In this document: in pieces, positions 6,234-12,748 of the stretch
Layout of the letters: each line of letters opens with the position of its first letter
Numbering within the stretch: the first letter of the stretch is position 1
Origin: Thermoflexales bacterium
GTDB taxonomy: Bacteria; Chloroflexota; Anaerolineae; Fen-1058
DNA length: 12,748 nucleotides
Direction: 5' to 3'
NCBI GenBank assembly: GCA_017882055.1
Contig: JADGQE010000061.1
Location: forward strand, 1-12,748
Program-made: the position numbers and the translations under genes
The notes under the pieces: model-generated
The model's input: the letters and a program-made list of their open reading frames with translations, nothing else
The model's database searches: none
What the model was told of the DNA's origin: nothing

Positions 6234-7148
6234 ATGCAGACTCAGCCACGTTCCCCCCTCAAAGTGTTTCAGTCGCTTTTTCAGCGGAAGACAGTCCGCC
6301 AGCCGATTTCCGGTTTCAACTATGAGCAATTGATCGCGTATCGGGAAGAGGGGCTTGTTCGGCTGCAAATCAAATCGGTCAGCAAGCGATTCGATAGCCG
6401 GCGAGGCAAGACGCTTGCCCTTCAAGACATTACCTTCGATGTCGCCTCAGGTGAATTTGTGTGCCTGCTCGGCCCATCGGGCTGCGGCAAATCGACCTTA
6501 CTTAACATCATCGCCGGTTTGGAAACACCGGATACTGGCCAAGTGCTGCTGGATAAGCGGGCTATTACGGCGCCGGGCCGCGATCGGGTGGTGATGTTTC
6601 AAGAATCGGCCTTGTTCCCGTGGCTCAATGTGCGGGATAACGTCGCGTTTGGATTGGCCACGGCGGGCATGTCGCGTTCTGAGCAATATGATCGCGCTGA
6701 TCACTTCTTGCGCCTTGTCCATCTGGGTAGTTTTGAGAAAGCCTACGTGCATGAATTATCGGGCGGCATGAAGCAGCGTGTGGCCCTGGCGCGCGCGCTG
6801 GCGCTTGATCCGGATGTGCTGTTGATGGACGAGCCTTTCGCGGCCCTCGACGCCCAGACGCGCGATCTGCTTCACGCCGAGCTGCAGGAAATCTGGGCAG
6901 AAACGGCCAAGACCGTGATCTTCATCACGCATAACGTGCGTGAGGCGCTGGTTCTGGGTGATCGCGTGATCGTGATGACCGCCCGACCTGGACGCATCAA
7001 ACGCGATTTCCGTTCCAATTTGCCCCGTCCGCGTTACATTGAGGATCACGCGCTGGTCGATGCCGCGCGTGATGTATTATCTGATCTGCGTGAAGAAGTC
7101 CTGGCTGCGGCCGAAGAGGAGACCAAACGTGAAAAACTGGCGGCTTAA
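6234..7148 (+). CDS. ABC importer ATPase, SsuB/TauB/NrtD class
   Basis: The 304-residue protein is the cytoplasmic ATPase that powers the importer. It shows Walker A GPSGCGKST (80-88), Q-loop MFQES with Gln123, signature LSGGMKQR (175-182), Walker B VLLMDEP with Glu200 (195-201), D-loop AALD, and switch His233 in ITHNVREAL. The spacing and the FPWLNVRDNV motif after the Q-loop are typical of nitrate/sulfonate/taurine ATPases. The first 43 or so residues are an unusual polar and basic extension before the usual first strand (LQIKSVSKRF), so the protein is longer than the usual 250-270. The C-terminal tail after 280 is rich in Glu, Lys and Ala. The ATG at 6234 is chosen from its GGAGG. The gene has its own candidate promoter and overlaps the permease gene by 20 bases, which implies translational coupling. 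Confidence 0.93.
   Translation: MQTQPRSPLKVFQSLFQRKTVRQPISGFNYEQLIAYREEGLVRLQIKSVSKRFDSRRGKTLALQDITFDVASGEFVCLLGPSGCGKSTLLNIIAGLETPDTGQVLLDKRAITAPGRDRVVMFQESALFPWLNVRDNVAFGLATAGMSRSEQYDRADHFLRLVHLGSFEKAYVHELSGGMKQRVALARALALDPDVLLMDEPFAALDAQTRDLLHAELQEIWAETAKTVIFITHNVREALVLGDRVIVMTARPGRIKRDFRSNLPRPRYIEDHALVDAARDVLSDLREEVLAAAEEETKREKLAA
7116..7121 (+). promoter_or_regulatory. Ribosome binding site that fixes the permease GTG start
   Basis: GAGGAG, inside the end of the ATPase gene, lies 7 bases before GTG at 7129. The upstream in-frame ATG at 7039 would add 30 residues of unlikely sequence read from the ATPase gene in another frame and lacks a comparable site. Confidence 0.75.
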
Positions 7149-7890
7149 AATTGGCTTCATCGTGGCGTTGGTGGTCTTGTGGGAATTGCTGTTCCAATTG
7201 AAGTTGTGGCCGCCGTACATTTTCCCCTCGATGTCAAGCGTGGCTCAGTCGCTGGCGGCCGGGTTTGCTGATGGCACTTACATCCTGGCGATCCTGGCCA
7301 GCATGAAACGGCTGCTGATCGGCTACGCTGTTTCGCTCGTGATCGGTGTGCCGCTGGGCTTGCTGCTGGGCCGATCGAAGTTTGTGCAGGATACAATTGG
7401 CATGGTCGTGCTGGGCTTGCAGGCACTGCCGAGTATCTGTTGGCTCCCGCTGGCTTTGCTGTGGTTTGGTTTGTCTGAAAGTGCGGTCTTGTTTGTCGTG
7501 GTGATGGGCTCGACATTTTCCGTGGCTCTGTCCACAGCGGATGGCGTTCGCAACACGCCGCCGCTGTATGTGCGTGCCGCACGGACGATGGGCGCGGAAG
7601 GTTTTCGATTGTATGCCAGCGTGGTGCTGCCTTCGTCACTGCCGGCCATTATTTCCGGAGCAAAATTGGGTTGGTCGTTTGCCTGGCGCTCGCTGATGGC
7701 CGGTGAGTTGATCTATGCCAGCATTGGATTAGGCCAGTTGTTGACGATGGGCCGCGAACTCAATGACATGTCGCAAGTGATCGCGGTGATGTTGGTCATC
7801 ATCGTGTTGGGCTTATTGGCTGATCGCGTGTTGTTTACGCCGCTGGAACGGCAAATCCGCGAACGCTGGGGTTTGCAGGTCGCAGGCTGA
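7129..7890 (+). CDS. ABC importer permease, SsuC/TauC class
   Basis: From the GTG at 7129 the product has 253 residues, the usual size for this binding-protein-dependent permease family. About six membrane segments are visible, near 8-24, 57-80, 90-111, 116-134, 174-197 (weaker) and 216-236. The cytoplasmic EAA loop that docks on the ATPase is at about 150-180, ARTMGAEGFRLYASVVLPSS followed by LPAIISGAKLG, close to the family consensus. The N-terminus (WELLFQLKLWPPYIFPS) is also typical. The gene overlaps the end of the ATPase gene by 20 bases and is followed by a strong terminator 15 bases after its stop, so it closes the transporter unit. It probably works as a homodimer with the ATPase dimer and the lipoprotein receptor. 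Substrate is inferred only from class. Confidence 0.93.
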   Translation: MKNWRLKIGFIVALVVLWELLFQLKLWPPYIFPSMSSVAQSLAAGFADGTYILAILASMKRLLIGYAVSLVIGVPLGLLLGRSKFVQDTIGMVVLGLQALPSICWLPLALLWFGLSESAVLFVVVMGSTFSVALSTADGVRNTPPLYVRAARTMGAEGFRLYASVVLPSSLPAIISGAKLGWSFAWRSLMAGELIYASIGLGQLLTMGRELNDMSQVIAVMLVIIVLGLLADRVLFTPLERQIRERWGLQVAG

Positions 7891-7905
7891 GTAACCATTA
7901 AACAC

Positions 7906-7938
7906 GAAGGGACACCCGGGATTGTGGGGTGTCCCTTC
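7906..7938 (+). terminator. Terminator closing the transporter operon
   Basis: A perfect 12-bp stem, GAAGGGACACCC (7906-7917) with GGGTGTCCCTTC (7927-7938), has a 9-base loop and is followed by TTAGTTTATT. It starts 15 bases after the permease stop. Bases 7939-8094, between this and the convergent lipoprotein gene, contain only a bulged stem at about 7999-8025 without a T run on either strand. Confidence 0.85.
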
Positions 7939-8094
7939 TTAGTTTATTGGGTGTTGACGCCTACCGTGGTCTGAAGCGATCCGCTGTTATCGTCGCGCGG
8001 GACTGCCACGCGGCAAAGGCAGCCCGGCCTCTGTTAATCACGCGCCTGAATGAGCCAGTTGTTGACAGCTCTGTCTCTCTTTCCCGCGATCGGC

Positions 8095-9546
8095 CTAACG
8101 TACCCAACCCATGCCGCCTTCCGCCGATACTTCCAGACCTTCATCGATCGACGCCGGTTGACCATCGGGCATTGGCACGTCATACAGCGATCCATCGGAC
8201 ACGTAGAACAGTCCCTTCCCGTCTGGCCGCCACGTGACGAAATCGGCGGGGTCGGTTGTGACTTCGCGGATCAGCTTGCCATCGGGCGAATAGAGGCGCA
8301 CGCCGTCGCGTGGGCCGTACGCGCTGTTGCCCCAAAAGGCCAGGAGTTTTCCATCGGGTGAGATGGCCGGCAACAACTCTTCTGCTTTGAAGTGCACGAC
8401 TTGATTATCAAGTGAAACACTGGCGACACCTTGATCAGAATATTGGGTCAGGTAGAAGCGTTCGGCTTGCGGTGACCATATCACCTCGCCCCATTCACCG
8501 CTTTTAAGAAGATCGACATTGATCGGTTTTGCAGCGCCGGTATTGACGTTGATCGATCGCGGATTTTGTGGCCCCATTTCGCTAAACGAATATACGTCAA
8601 AGGTATCCGGTGCGCGCCACCCGATCACGTTTTCGCCGCCCGTGGATTCGGGCGCATCATACAGTTTCTTTGTCTGGCTACCATCCGGCGCGGCCGCCCA
8701 TAGCGCTTTCACATTCCAGCCCGCGCCCGTGCCGAAGCTTTCCACTTCTTGATGAACGATCCATTTATTGTCGGGCGACCAACTCAACGTGGCGGCCTGA
8801 TTCAGCCCATCGGTCAGCCGATGGATCTGGCCGGTCTGCGTGTCGTAGCTATATAGATCGGATGACGGCCCATCGATGGCGGCGATGAACGCCAGATAAC
8901 GCCCATCCGGCGACCAACTCAGGCTGCCGCGATTGAACGCGATGGCGATGCCGGCTTCGACCGCATCCGTGCGATCGCCCTGCGCATCTCGGATGGCTTT
9001 GTCCATCTCAGGCGAGAACAAAGGCGTGATGGTCTTGAATTGGCCATCGGGCAGATGCAGCATGCTGAGCATCAACGTTTGCGCTGTGGTCGATGCGCCC
9101 TCAACCGGATTGTCGCCGGTGCGTAGTGCGAGCCAACTGCCTGACGACGATGTGCCTTCGGGCAGGTCGTTCCGCAGCGACGTGGTGTCGGTCAACAACT
9201 TGCGGCCTGTGCCATCGGCGTTGACGGCAAAGATGCCATGATCGGTGTTGTATACCAACCACGGGCCGTTCGCCGATAAGCCTTGCGGCGCAGATGCGCT
9301 CGTTGGCGCGGCCGTGGGTTCCGATGTGCGTGAGGGCGTCGGCACCTGGGTTGGAATAGCCGTGGGCTTTTGGCCTGGTGCAACGGTCGCTATCGGTGTG
9401 GGGGGCGCAGAAGTCGGAACGACGATTGGCTCGCGCGTCGGCGCAGTTGAGGTTTGATTGCCCCCGCACGCGGAGACCATGACGGCCACCATCATTGCCA
9501 CGCTCAAAAGACTGCTTCGCTTGCGGTGCTCGATTTTCTCCATCAT
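8095..9546 (-). CDS. Lipoprotein with TolB/PD40-like beta-propeller
   Basis: The 483-residue product begins with a lipoprotein signal whose lipobox is VSAC (Cys27). Residues 31-90 are a Pro/Thr/Ala/Ser-rich linker that would hold the domain away from the membrane. From about 93 on there are repeated propeller motifs of the WSPDG type: LSWSPDGRYLAF (209-220), LSWSPDNKWIV (254-264), VIWSPQAERFYL (355-366), AISPDGKLLAF (394-404) and WRPDGKGLFYV (439-449), each followed by a strand and turn like SLYDV or DLYSYDTQTGQ. Six or seven blades fit. No enzyme signature is present, so a binding or scaffold role on the outer face is likely. GAGGAG (9554-9559) precedes the start; two adjacent ATGs leave the exact first residue uncertain. 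The upstream DUF72 gene ends 14 bases before, so the two are co-transcribed. Confidence 0.85.
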   Translation of the reverse strand: MMEKIEHRKRSSLLSVAMMVAVMVSACGGNQTSTAPTREPIVVPTSAPPTPIATVAPGQKPTAIPTQVPTPSRTSEPTAAPTSASAPQGLSANGPWLVYNTDHGIFAVNADGTGRKLLTDTTSLRNDLPEGTSSSGSWLALRTGDNPVEGASTTAQTLMLSMLHLPDGQFKTITPLFSPEMDKAIRDAQGDRTDAVEAGIAIAFNRGSLSWSPDGRYLAFIAAIDGPSSDLYSYDTQTGQIHRLTDGLNQAATLSWSPDNKWIVHQEVESFGTGAGWNVKALWAAAPDGSQTKKLYDAPESTGGENVIGWRAPDTFDVYSFSEMGPQNPRSINVNTGAAKPINVDLLKSGEWGEVIWSPQAERFYLTQYSDQGVASVSLDNQVVHFKAEELLPAISPDGKLLAFWGNSAYGPRDGVRLYSPDGKLIREVTTDPADFVTWRPDGKGLFYVSDGSLYDVPMPDGQPASIDEGLEVSAEGGMGWVR

Positions 9547-9560
9547 TCTATGTCTCCTCG

Positions 9561-10313
9561 CTATCGGTTTTTGCCTACAATCGACTCGAATAACTGGCGC
9601 GCACTAGTCGGCGCGTGGCCCGCCCAGCAGTTGTTGAAGAAGCCGTATACGTCGAGGCCTTTGGCGAGCGTGTCTTTGACGACGCGGCTCCACCACGCCT
9701 GTTCTTTGCTCCGATCGATCTGAATTATATCAAATTTCTGTAGTTGCGTGCGATTGCCCAACCAGCGGATGTAAGCGAAATCGGTTGTGACGCGCGTGAT
9801 CCTGGGCGTGTAATACAAATCGTGCAGGCATAGCGCGACGCGATGCTTTTCAAGTAGTTCCCAGTAGGGCGGCTGAAGCCAGGCCTTGTTGCGAAATTCG
9901 ATCGCGTACCGGAAAGATTTCGGCAGCGCGGCCAGATATTTGTCTAGTATGGGCGCTGCCTGCGGATCGAAATCGTACCTGAACTGCAAGAGCAGGGGGC
10001 CGCACTTGTCGCGCAGCCCGGACATGGCATCAAGGAAGTCGCGCGTGTCCTCTTCCGCGCCGATCAATTTTTTCTCGTGCGTAATCGCGCGCGGAAACTT
10101 GGCCGTAAAAACGAAGTCGGGCGGAGTGTTCTGATACCATGTGTGGATGCCCGGCATGCGGGGTGTGCCATAGAACGTGCTGTCGAGTTCCACTGCGCGG
10201 AAATGCGTCGCGTAGTGCGCCAGATAATCGGCAGGCTGCGTCTTCGCCGGATAAAGATTTCCCACCCAATCCTGGCAGGAAAATCCTTGCGTACCGAGAA
10301 AGAGCGTACCCAT
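9561..10313 (-). CDS. DUF72 (YecE-like) TIM-barrel protein
   Basis: This 250-residue protein matches the DUF72 family in length and in its conserved blocks: GTQGFSCQDWVGNLYP (7-22), AVELDSTFYGTP (40-51), FTAKFPRAITHEKK (69-82), LLLQFRYDF (107-115), YAIEFRNKAW (136-145), LCLHDLYY (161-168), IRWLGNR (182-188) and YGFFNNCWAGHAP (223-235). The family adopts a TIM-barrel-like fold; its biochemical activity is not established to my knowledge. Conserved polar residues in the blocks (Glu42, Asp44, Glu139, Arg141, His164, Asp165, Asn227, Asn228, His233) could line a site. AGGAGA lies 11 bases before the ATG, a longer gap than ideal, but GTLFLGTQGF is the normal opening of the family. It sits 50 bases after the arrestin-like gene and directly before the lipoprotein gene. 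Confidence 0.92.
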   Translation of the reverse strand: MGTLFLGTQGFSCQDWVGNLYPAKTQPADYLAHYATHFRAVELDSTFYGTPRMPGIHTWYQNTPPDFVFTAKFPRAITHEKKLIGAEEDTRDFLDAMSGLRDKCGPLLLQFRYDFDPQAAPILDKYLAALPKSFRYAIEFRNKAWLQPPYWELLEKHRVALCLHDLYYTPRITRVTTDFAYIRWLGNRTQLQKFDIIQIDRSKEQAWWSRVVKDTLAKGLDVYGFFNNCWAGHAPTSARQLFESIVGKNR

Positions 10314-10363
10314 GGCCAGCGCCGTCTCCTGCCGATCAGTGAAGCGAACTTGCCGATGCAGCC

Positions 10364-11191
10364 CTAACGTGCGCCAATGCGGATCAGGGCCTCAGTCGCG
10401 AGTGGCCGCCCGCTGCCCGGATCGATTTGGACACGGACGATGTGTGTCTGGGACGAATGCTGACCGACGAACGATGGGCCGGCGTCAGCCGGGATGGGCA
10501 TATCGATCGGAAACGGTTTGCCGTTGCGCAGCTGCGTTGGATCGATCTCGGCTCGCACGCGCACGTTCTCGACGCGATCGACAAAATCGTGCGCCCCACC
10601 TTTTTCGCGCGAGACTAAATCGATCATGGCTTGTTTGATCGTTTCGCTGCCCGATCCAATCACCAGCAATTCGCCGGTGACATGTTCGTCGGGGTAAAGT
10701 CCACTCGCCTGGAGATTGAGTTCCAGTGTGAGTCCATGTGGCGAGGTGGCCGTGGCGCGGATGGATTTGTCGGCGTCTACCAGCGGCGGCACGCTGACGA
10801 TGAATGGCTTTTCAAGATGCAGATCGGCGTGCAGCGGTAAATTGACTTTGACTTCGACGCGATAGTCGATCGTCGTCAACTCGCCGTCGAAGGTGGGTGG
10901 CAGCACCAGCGGCAGCGCAAACTCGAACGGAAAAGTATGGTCGCCGGCGCGCAGCCCATCACTCTCGATCGTCGGCGACCAGACACTGAACGATAGATCG
11001 AACGGATGCGTGAGCACATTCATCGCCGCATTCATGCTGAGCGACGTGGCTTCTTTGCCATAGGTGCGCACCGTCACACCGCGCGGATGCAGATCGGATT
11101 TGGCCGCGAGCCGCACGCTGCCGCGCACCGATTGGCCCGGCTGATAGATCGCGTTGGCCGATTCGAATTGAATGGACAGTTGAGCGGGCAT
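10364..11191 (-). CDS. Two-domain arrestin-like protein
   Basis: The 275-residue protein looks like a complete arrestin fold. The N-terminal domain (about 1-138) has YQPGQSVRGSVRL (16-28), RGVTVRTYGKE (37-47), AGDHTFPFEFALP (82-94) and PPTFDGELTTIDYRVEVKVN (98-117). The C-terminal domain (about 152-272) repeats the pattern with LTLELNLQASGLYPDEHVTG (154-173), KPFPIDMPIP (225-234), PSFVGQHSSQTHIVRVQID (239-257). These blocks resemble eukaryotic arrestin-domain proteins and the bacterial Spo0M family, both all-beta binding proteins. There is no signal peptide or membrane segment, so it is probably cytoplasmic and non-enzymatic, binding a partner protein. GAGGAGG (11198-11204) lies 6 bases before the start, within the end of the HD gene, whose stop is 2 bases away, so the two are translationally coupled. 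The fold assignment rests on pattern recognition; the partner is unknown. Confidence 0.8.
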   Translation of the reverse strand: MPAQLSIQFESANAIYQPGQSVRGSVRLAAKSDLHPRGVTVRTYGKEATSLSMNAAMNVLTHPFDLSFSVWSPTIESDGLRAGDHTFPFEFALPLVLPPTFDGELTTIDYRVEVKVNLPLHADLHLEKPFIVSVPPLVDADKSIRATATSPHGLTLELNLQASGLYPDEHVTGELLVIGSGSETIKQAMIDLVSREKGGAHDFVDRVENVRVRAEIDPTQLRNGKPFPIDMPIPADAGPSFVGQHSSQTHIVRVQIDPGSGRPLATEALIRIGAR

Positions 11192-11193
11192 AG

Positions 11194-12144
11194 TCAGCCT
11201 CCTCGTGTCACCCTGTCATTCTTGAAGTCTTCGTCCACATGAAAGCGGCCGCCCTCGAAGATGACACTGTGAATGATGCGCTGATCGACCTCGGGAAATT
11301 CCGAAGCCGCTACGGCACGAATGGTGACGTAGTCTTTGAGCGGCGTGACGACTAATTTGCGCGCCAGAATTTCTTCCACCTGGAAGATGCCGGCGGAGTT
11401 GCTGAGCGAGACCACGATCTCAATCGGACTCTTGTGGCCCGCGTGAATGCTGACCGCTTCAACCGCCAGCGCTGAGACGGAGTGAATATCGATCTTGCCT
11501 AAATCGAACGCGATTCGCCCGCGGCCCTTGGTCATGTCGGTGCCATCGGCCACGGCCACGACTGCGCCTTCCATGGTCAACGGCGGCGGATTGCAATCGT
11601 GGCAGGCGATGGTCGACAGGGTAAAGCCGATCAGGGCTTGCATCTTTTCGGGATCGTCCTGATAAATCGGCGCGAAGTGCCGCTCAAGGATCGGCTGCGC
11701 CAGGGTGACGCCAAAGGCTTCATGATTGATGCGATGGATTTGATTGCCGATGTCGTGCAGCAGGATGCCCGCCAGGACCACCGCGTGCGCATCGTCCAGA
11801 TCGCCTGCACCGGAAGCAACCACATCGAACGGAACGTCGCTCTGGTGCAGGAGCTGCATCATCTGCATCGCCGCTGCGGTGACCACCTGGGCATGGATCG
11901 GGCCGTGATCGTTGAAGCCCAGCTTGATCACGGCCATGTAGTTCGCCATTTCCCACTGCGCCATGACACGCGGATCGGCCATCAGCGCCACATACAGCTG
12001 CGCCGTCCTGGGATAAGCCGCGACGATCTCGCGAATGACTCGATCGGATCGCTGCGCCAGTTCGGGATATTCGTGTTCGACGGCGATCTGGACTTCGCGA
12101 TTGTGATAGATTTCAGATGGTCGATGGATCTTGATCTTGGACAT
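11194..12144 (-). CDS. HD-superfamily metal-dependent phosphohydrolase
   Basis: The 316-residue product is an HD-type hydrolase. Candidate metal and catalytic residues are visible in order: FNDHGPIHAQV (His80, His84), LLHDIGNQIHRINHE (His130-Asp131, His137, His141), ACHDC (His182-Asp183) and VADGTDMTKGR (Asp200, Asp203). YMAVIKLGFNDHGPIHA followed by LHDIGN is what I associate with an uncharacterised HD group (I recall COG2316), not the RelA or cyclic-di-GMP HD-GYP classes. The C-terminal 100 residues (about 215-310) look like an added alpha/beta domain (IEIVVSLSNSAGIFQVEEIL, YVTIRAVA, VIFEGGRFHVD). The substrate, probably a phosphorylated nucleotide or similar, is unknown. AGGAGA (12148-12153) precedes the ATG. 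It leads the four-gene cluster and is tightly linked to the arrestin-like gene. Confidence 0.88.
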   Translation of the reverse strand: MSKIKIHRPSEIYHNREVQIAVEHEYPELAQRSDRVIREIVAAYPRTAQLYVALMADPRVMAQWEMANYMAVIKLGFNDHGPIHAQVVTAAAMQMMQLLHQSDVPFDVVASGAGDLDDAHAVVLAGILLHDIGNQIHRINHEAFGVTLAQPILERHFAPIYQDDPEKMQALIGFTLSTIACHDCNPPPLTMEGAVVAVADGTDMTKGRGRIAFDLGKIDIHSVSALAVEAVSIHAGHKSPIEIVVSLSNSAGIFQVEEILARKLVVTPLKDYVTIRAVAASEFPEVDQRIIHSVIFEGGRFHVDEDFKNDRVTRGG

Positions 12145-12182
12145 GCATCTCCTGTGGTTTTAGCACAGAACACGCCGCGTGA

Positions 12183-12211
12183 AAAGTCCAACCGGCAGTG
12201 TGCTGGACTTT
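12183..12211 (-). terminator. Hairpin at the end of the nitroreductase gene
   Basis: AAAGTCCA (12183-12190) and TGGACTTT (12204-12211) form an 8-bp stem around a 13-base loop. An alternative inner stem, CCGGCA with TGCTGG, is also possible. On the minus strand the stem ends in TTTT. It overlaps the nitroreductase stop codon (12210-12212). The stem is AT-rich at the base, so it may be a leaky terminator or an attenuator before the HD gene. Confidence 0.5.
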
Positions 12212-12728
12212 ATTTCTGCCCCCACTTCTCGCGCAGTACAATTTCAGCCAGCGGCTTGCGGCCCTGGCGCTTGACGGCAGGTATGCTCTGGTCAGCGTTG
12301 CGCGGATAGCCAAATGAGATGATGTGCTGCAGCCGATATTCGGTCGGCACACTGAGCGCTGCTTTGGCCGCGTCCTCGCGGTGCATCGAGGCGATGCACG
12401 ACCCGATGCCGTCATTCCATGCAGCCAGCATCATGTTCTGTGCGGCGCGGCCCGAATCGAATTCACCGCGATAGAACGTCGGATCGAACACGATGGCAAC
12501 TGCCAGTGCTGCGCCGGCCAGGTGCTGAGCGAAGTCGCCGCATTTCGACAACGCAGTCAACGTCTCGCGATCGGTGATCGCGATGAACCACCACGGCTGC
12601 GTGTTCTTGCTTGAGCCGCTCATCCGCCCGGCTTGCAGAATGTGGTGCAGTGCGTCGTCGCTAATGGGGTGTGCGTTGTCAAACTGGCGAACGGAACGCA
12701 GGGATGTGATCGTTTTGTAGGTATCCAT
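12210..12728 (-). CDS. Nitroreductase-family flavoprotein
   Basis: The 172-residue protein matches the FMN-dependent nitroreductase fold, at the short end of the family range. The FMN-binding start TSLRSVRQF (8-16) is followed by GRMSGSSKNTQPWWFIAI (34-51), where the KNTQPW block is diagnostic. Further blocks are DSGRAAQNMMLAAWNDGIGS (91-110), typical of the dimer and flavin contact helix, and ISFGYP (137-142). Such enzymes use NAD(P)H to reduce nitro groups, quinones, enones or other small molecules; the physiological substrate cannot be told. The ATG at 12726-12728 matches the family's normal opening, though only 20 upstream bases are in the window and no good ribosome binding site is seen there. 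It is separated from the HD gene by 65 bases containing a terminator-like hairpin. Confidence 0.92.
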   Translation of the reverse strand: MDTYKTITSLRSVRQFDNAHPISDDALHHILQAGRMSGSSKNTQPWWFIAITDRETLTALSKCGDFAQHLAGAALAVAIVFDPTFYRGEFDSGRAAQNMMLAAWNDGIGSCIASMHREDAAKAALSVPTEYRLQHIISFGYPRNADQSIPAVKRQGRKPLAEIVLREKWGQK

Positions 12729-12748
12729 GTGAGTGCTCGATTCTTAAT

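Noticed and set aside
7039..7128. Longer permease start at the ATG at 7039
   Set aside because: The added 30 residues are out-of-frame ATPase sequence, while the GTG at 7129 has a good ribosome binding site and gives a normal family N-terminus.
7999..8025. Bulged hairpin between the convergent permease and lipoprotein genes
   Set aside because: It forms about 8 bp with a bulged A but has no T run on either strand, so I do not call it a terminator; no tRNA or small RNA pattern fits.
7929..8237. 102-residue plus-strand open frame after the transporter operon
   Set aside because: Its start lies within the terminator stem and its second half is antisense to the beta-propeller lipoprotein.
11599..12309. 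236-residue open frame opposite the HD gene
   Set aside because: It is antisense to a clear HD hydrolase with intact motifs, runs into the neighbouring nitroreductase gene, and its composition (many His, Arg, Asp) is typical of a shadow frame.

Overview
The window looks like a chromosomal segment of a mesophilic bacterium, most plausibly a member of the Chloroflexota (Anaerolineae-like). This is inferred, not proven. The reasons are a long secreted protein with DUF11 repeats ending in a YLPL-type C-terminal tail, a lipoprotein with a Pro/Thr-rich linker before a beta-propeller, and moderately high GC. No phage, insertion sequence, CRISPR array, tRNA or rRNA was recognised, and the eight larger genes have good start sites and sensible spacing.

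Left part (1-4166, minus strand): a small three-helix membrane protein with its own sigma-70-like promoter, then a strong hairpin terminator, then a 1191-residue secreted adhesin-like or cell-surface protein. That protein has an N-terminal nidogen-like domain, six DUF11 repeats, and a second nidogen-like domain nested inside the third repeat.

Middle (4167-7938, plus strand): a near-consensus promoter drives an Rrf2-family regulator with a cysteine cluster, followed by an SsuA/TauA-type binding lipoprotein. After that come a hairpin terminator and a new extended -10 promoter, then an SsuB/TauB-type ATPase and an overlapping SsuC/TauC-type permease, closed by a second terminator. Together these encode an ABC importer of the nitrate/sulfonate/taurine class, probably for organosulfur uptake under control of the Rrf2 protein. 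The actual substrate cannot be read from the sequence. The leader of the regulator gene carries an exact 12-bp direct repeat that could be the operator.

Right part (8095-12728, minus strand): a nitroreductase followed by a small terminator-like hairpin, then a compact four-gene cluster: HD-domain phosphohydrolase, two-domain arrestin-like protein, DUF72 (YecE-like) protein, and beta-propeller lipoprotein. The HD and arrestin genes are 2 bases apart, and the DUF72 and lipoprotein genes are 14 bases apart. This cluster has no role I can name. It is the best candidate in the window for an undescribed functional unit, the arrestin-fold protein being the most unusual member.
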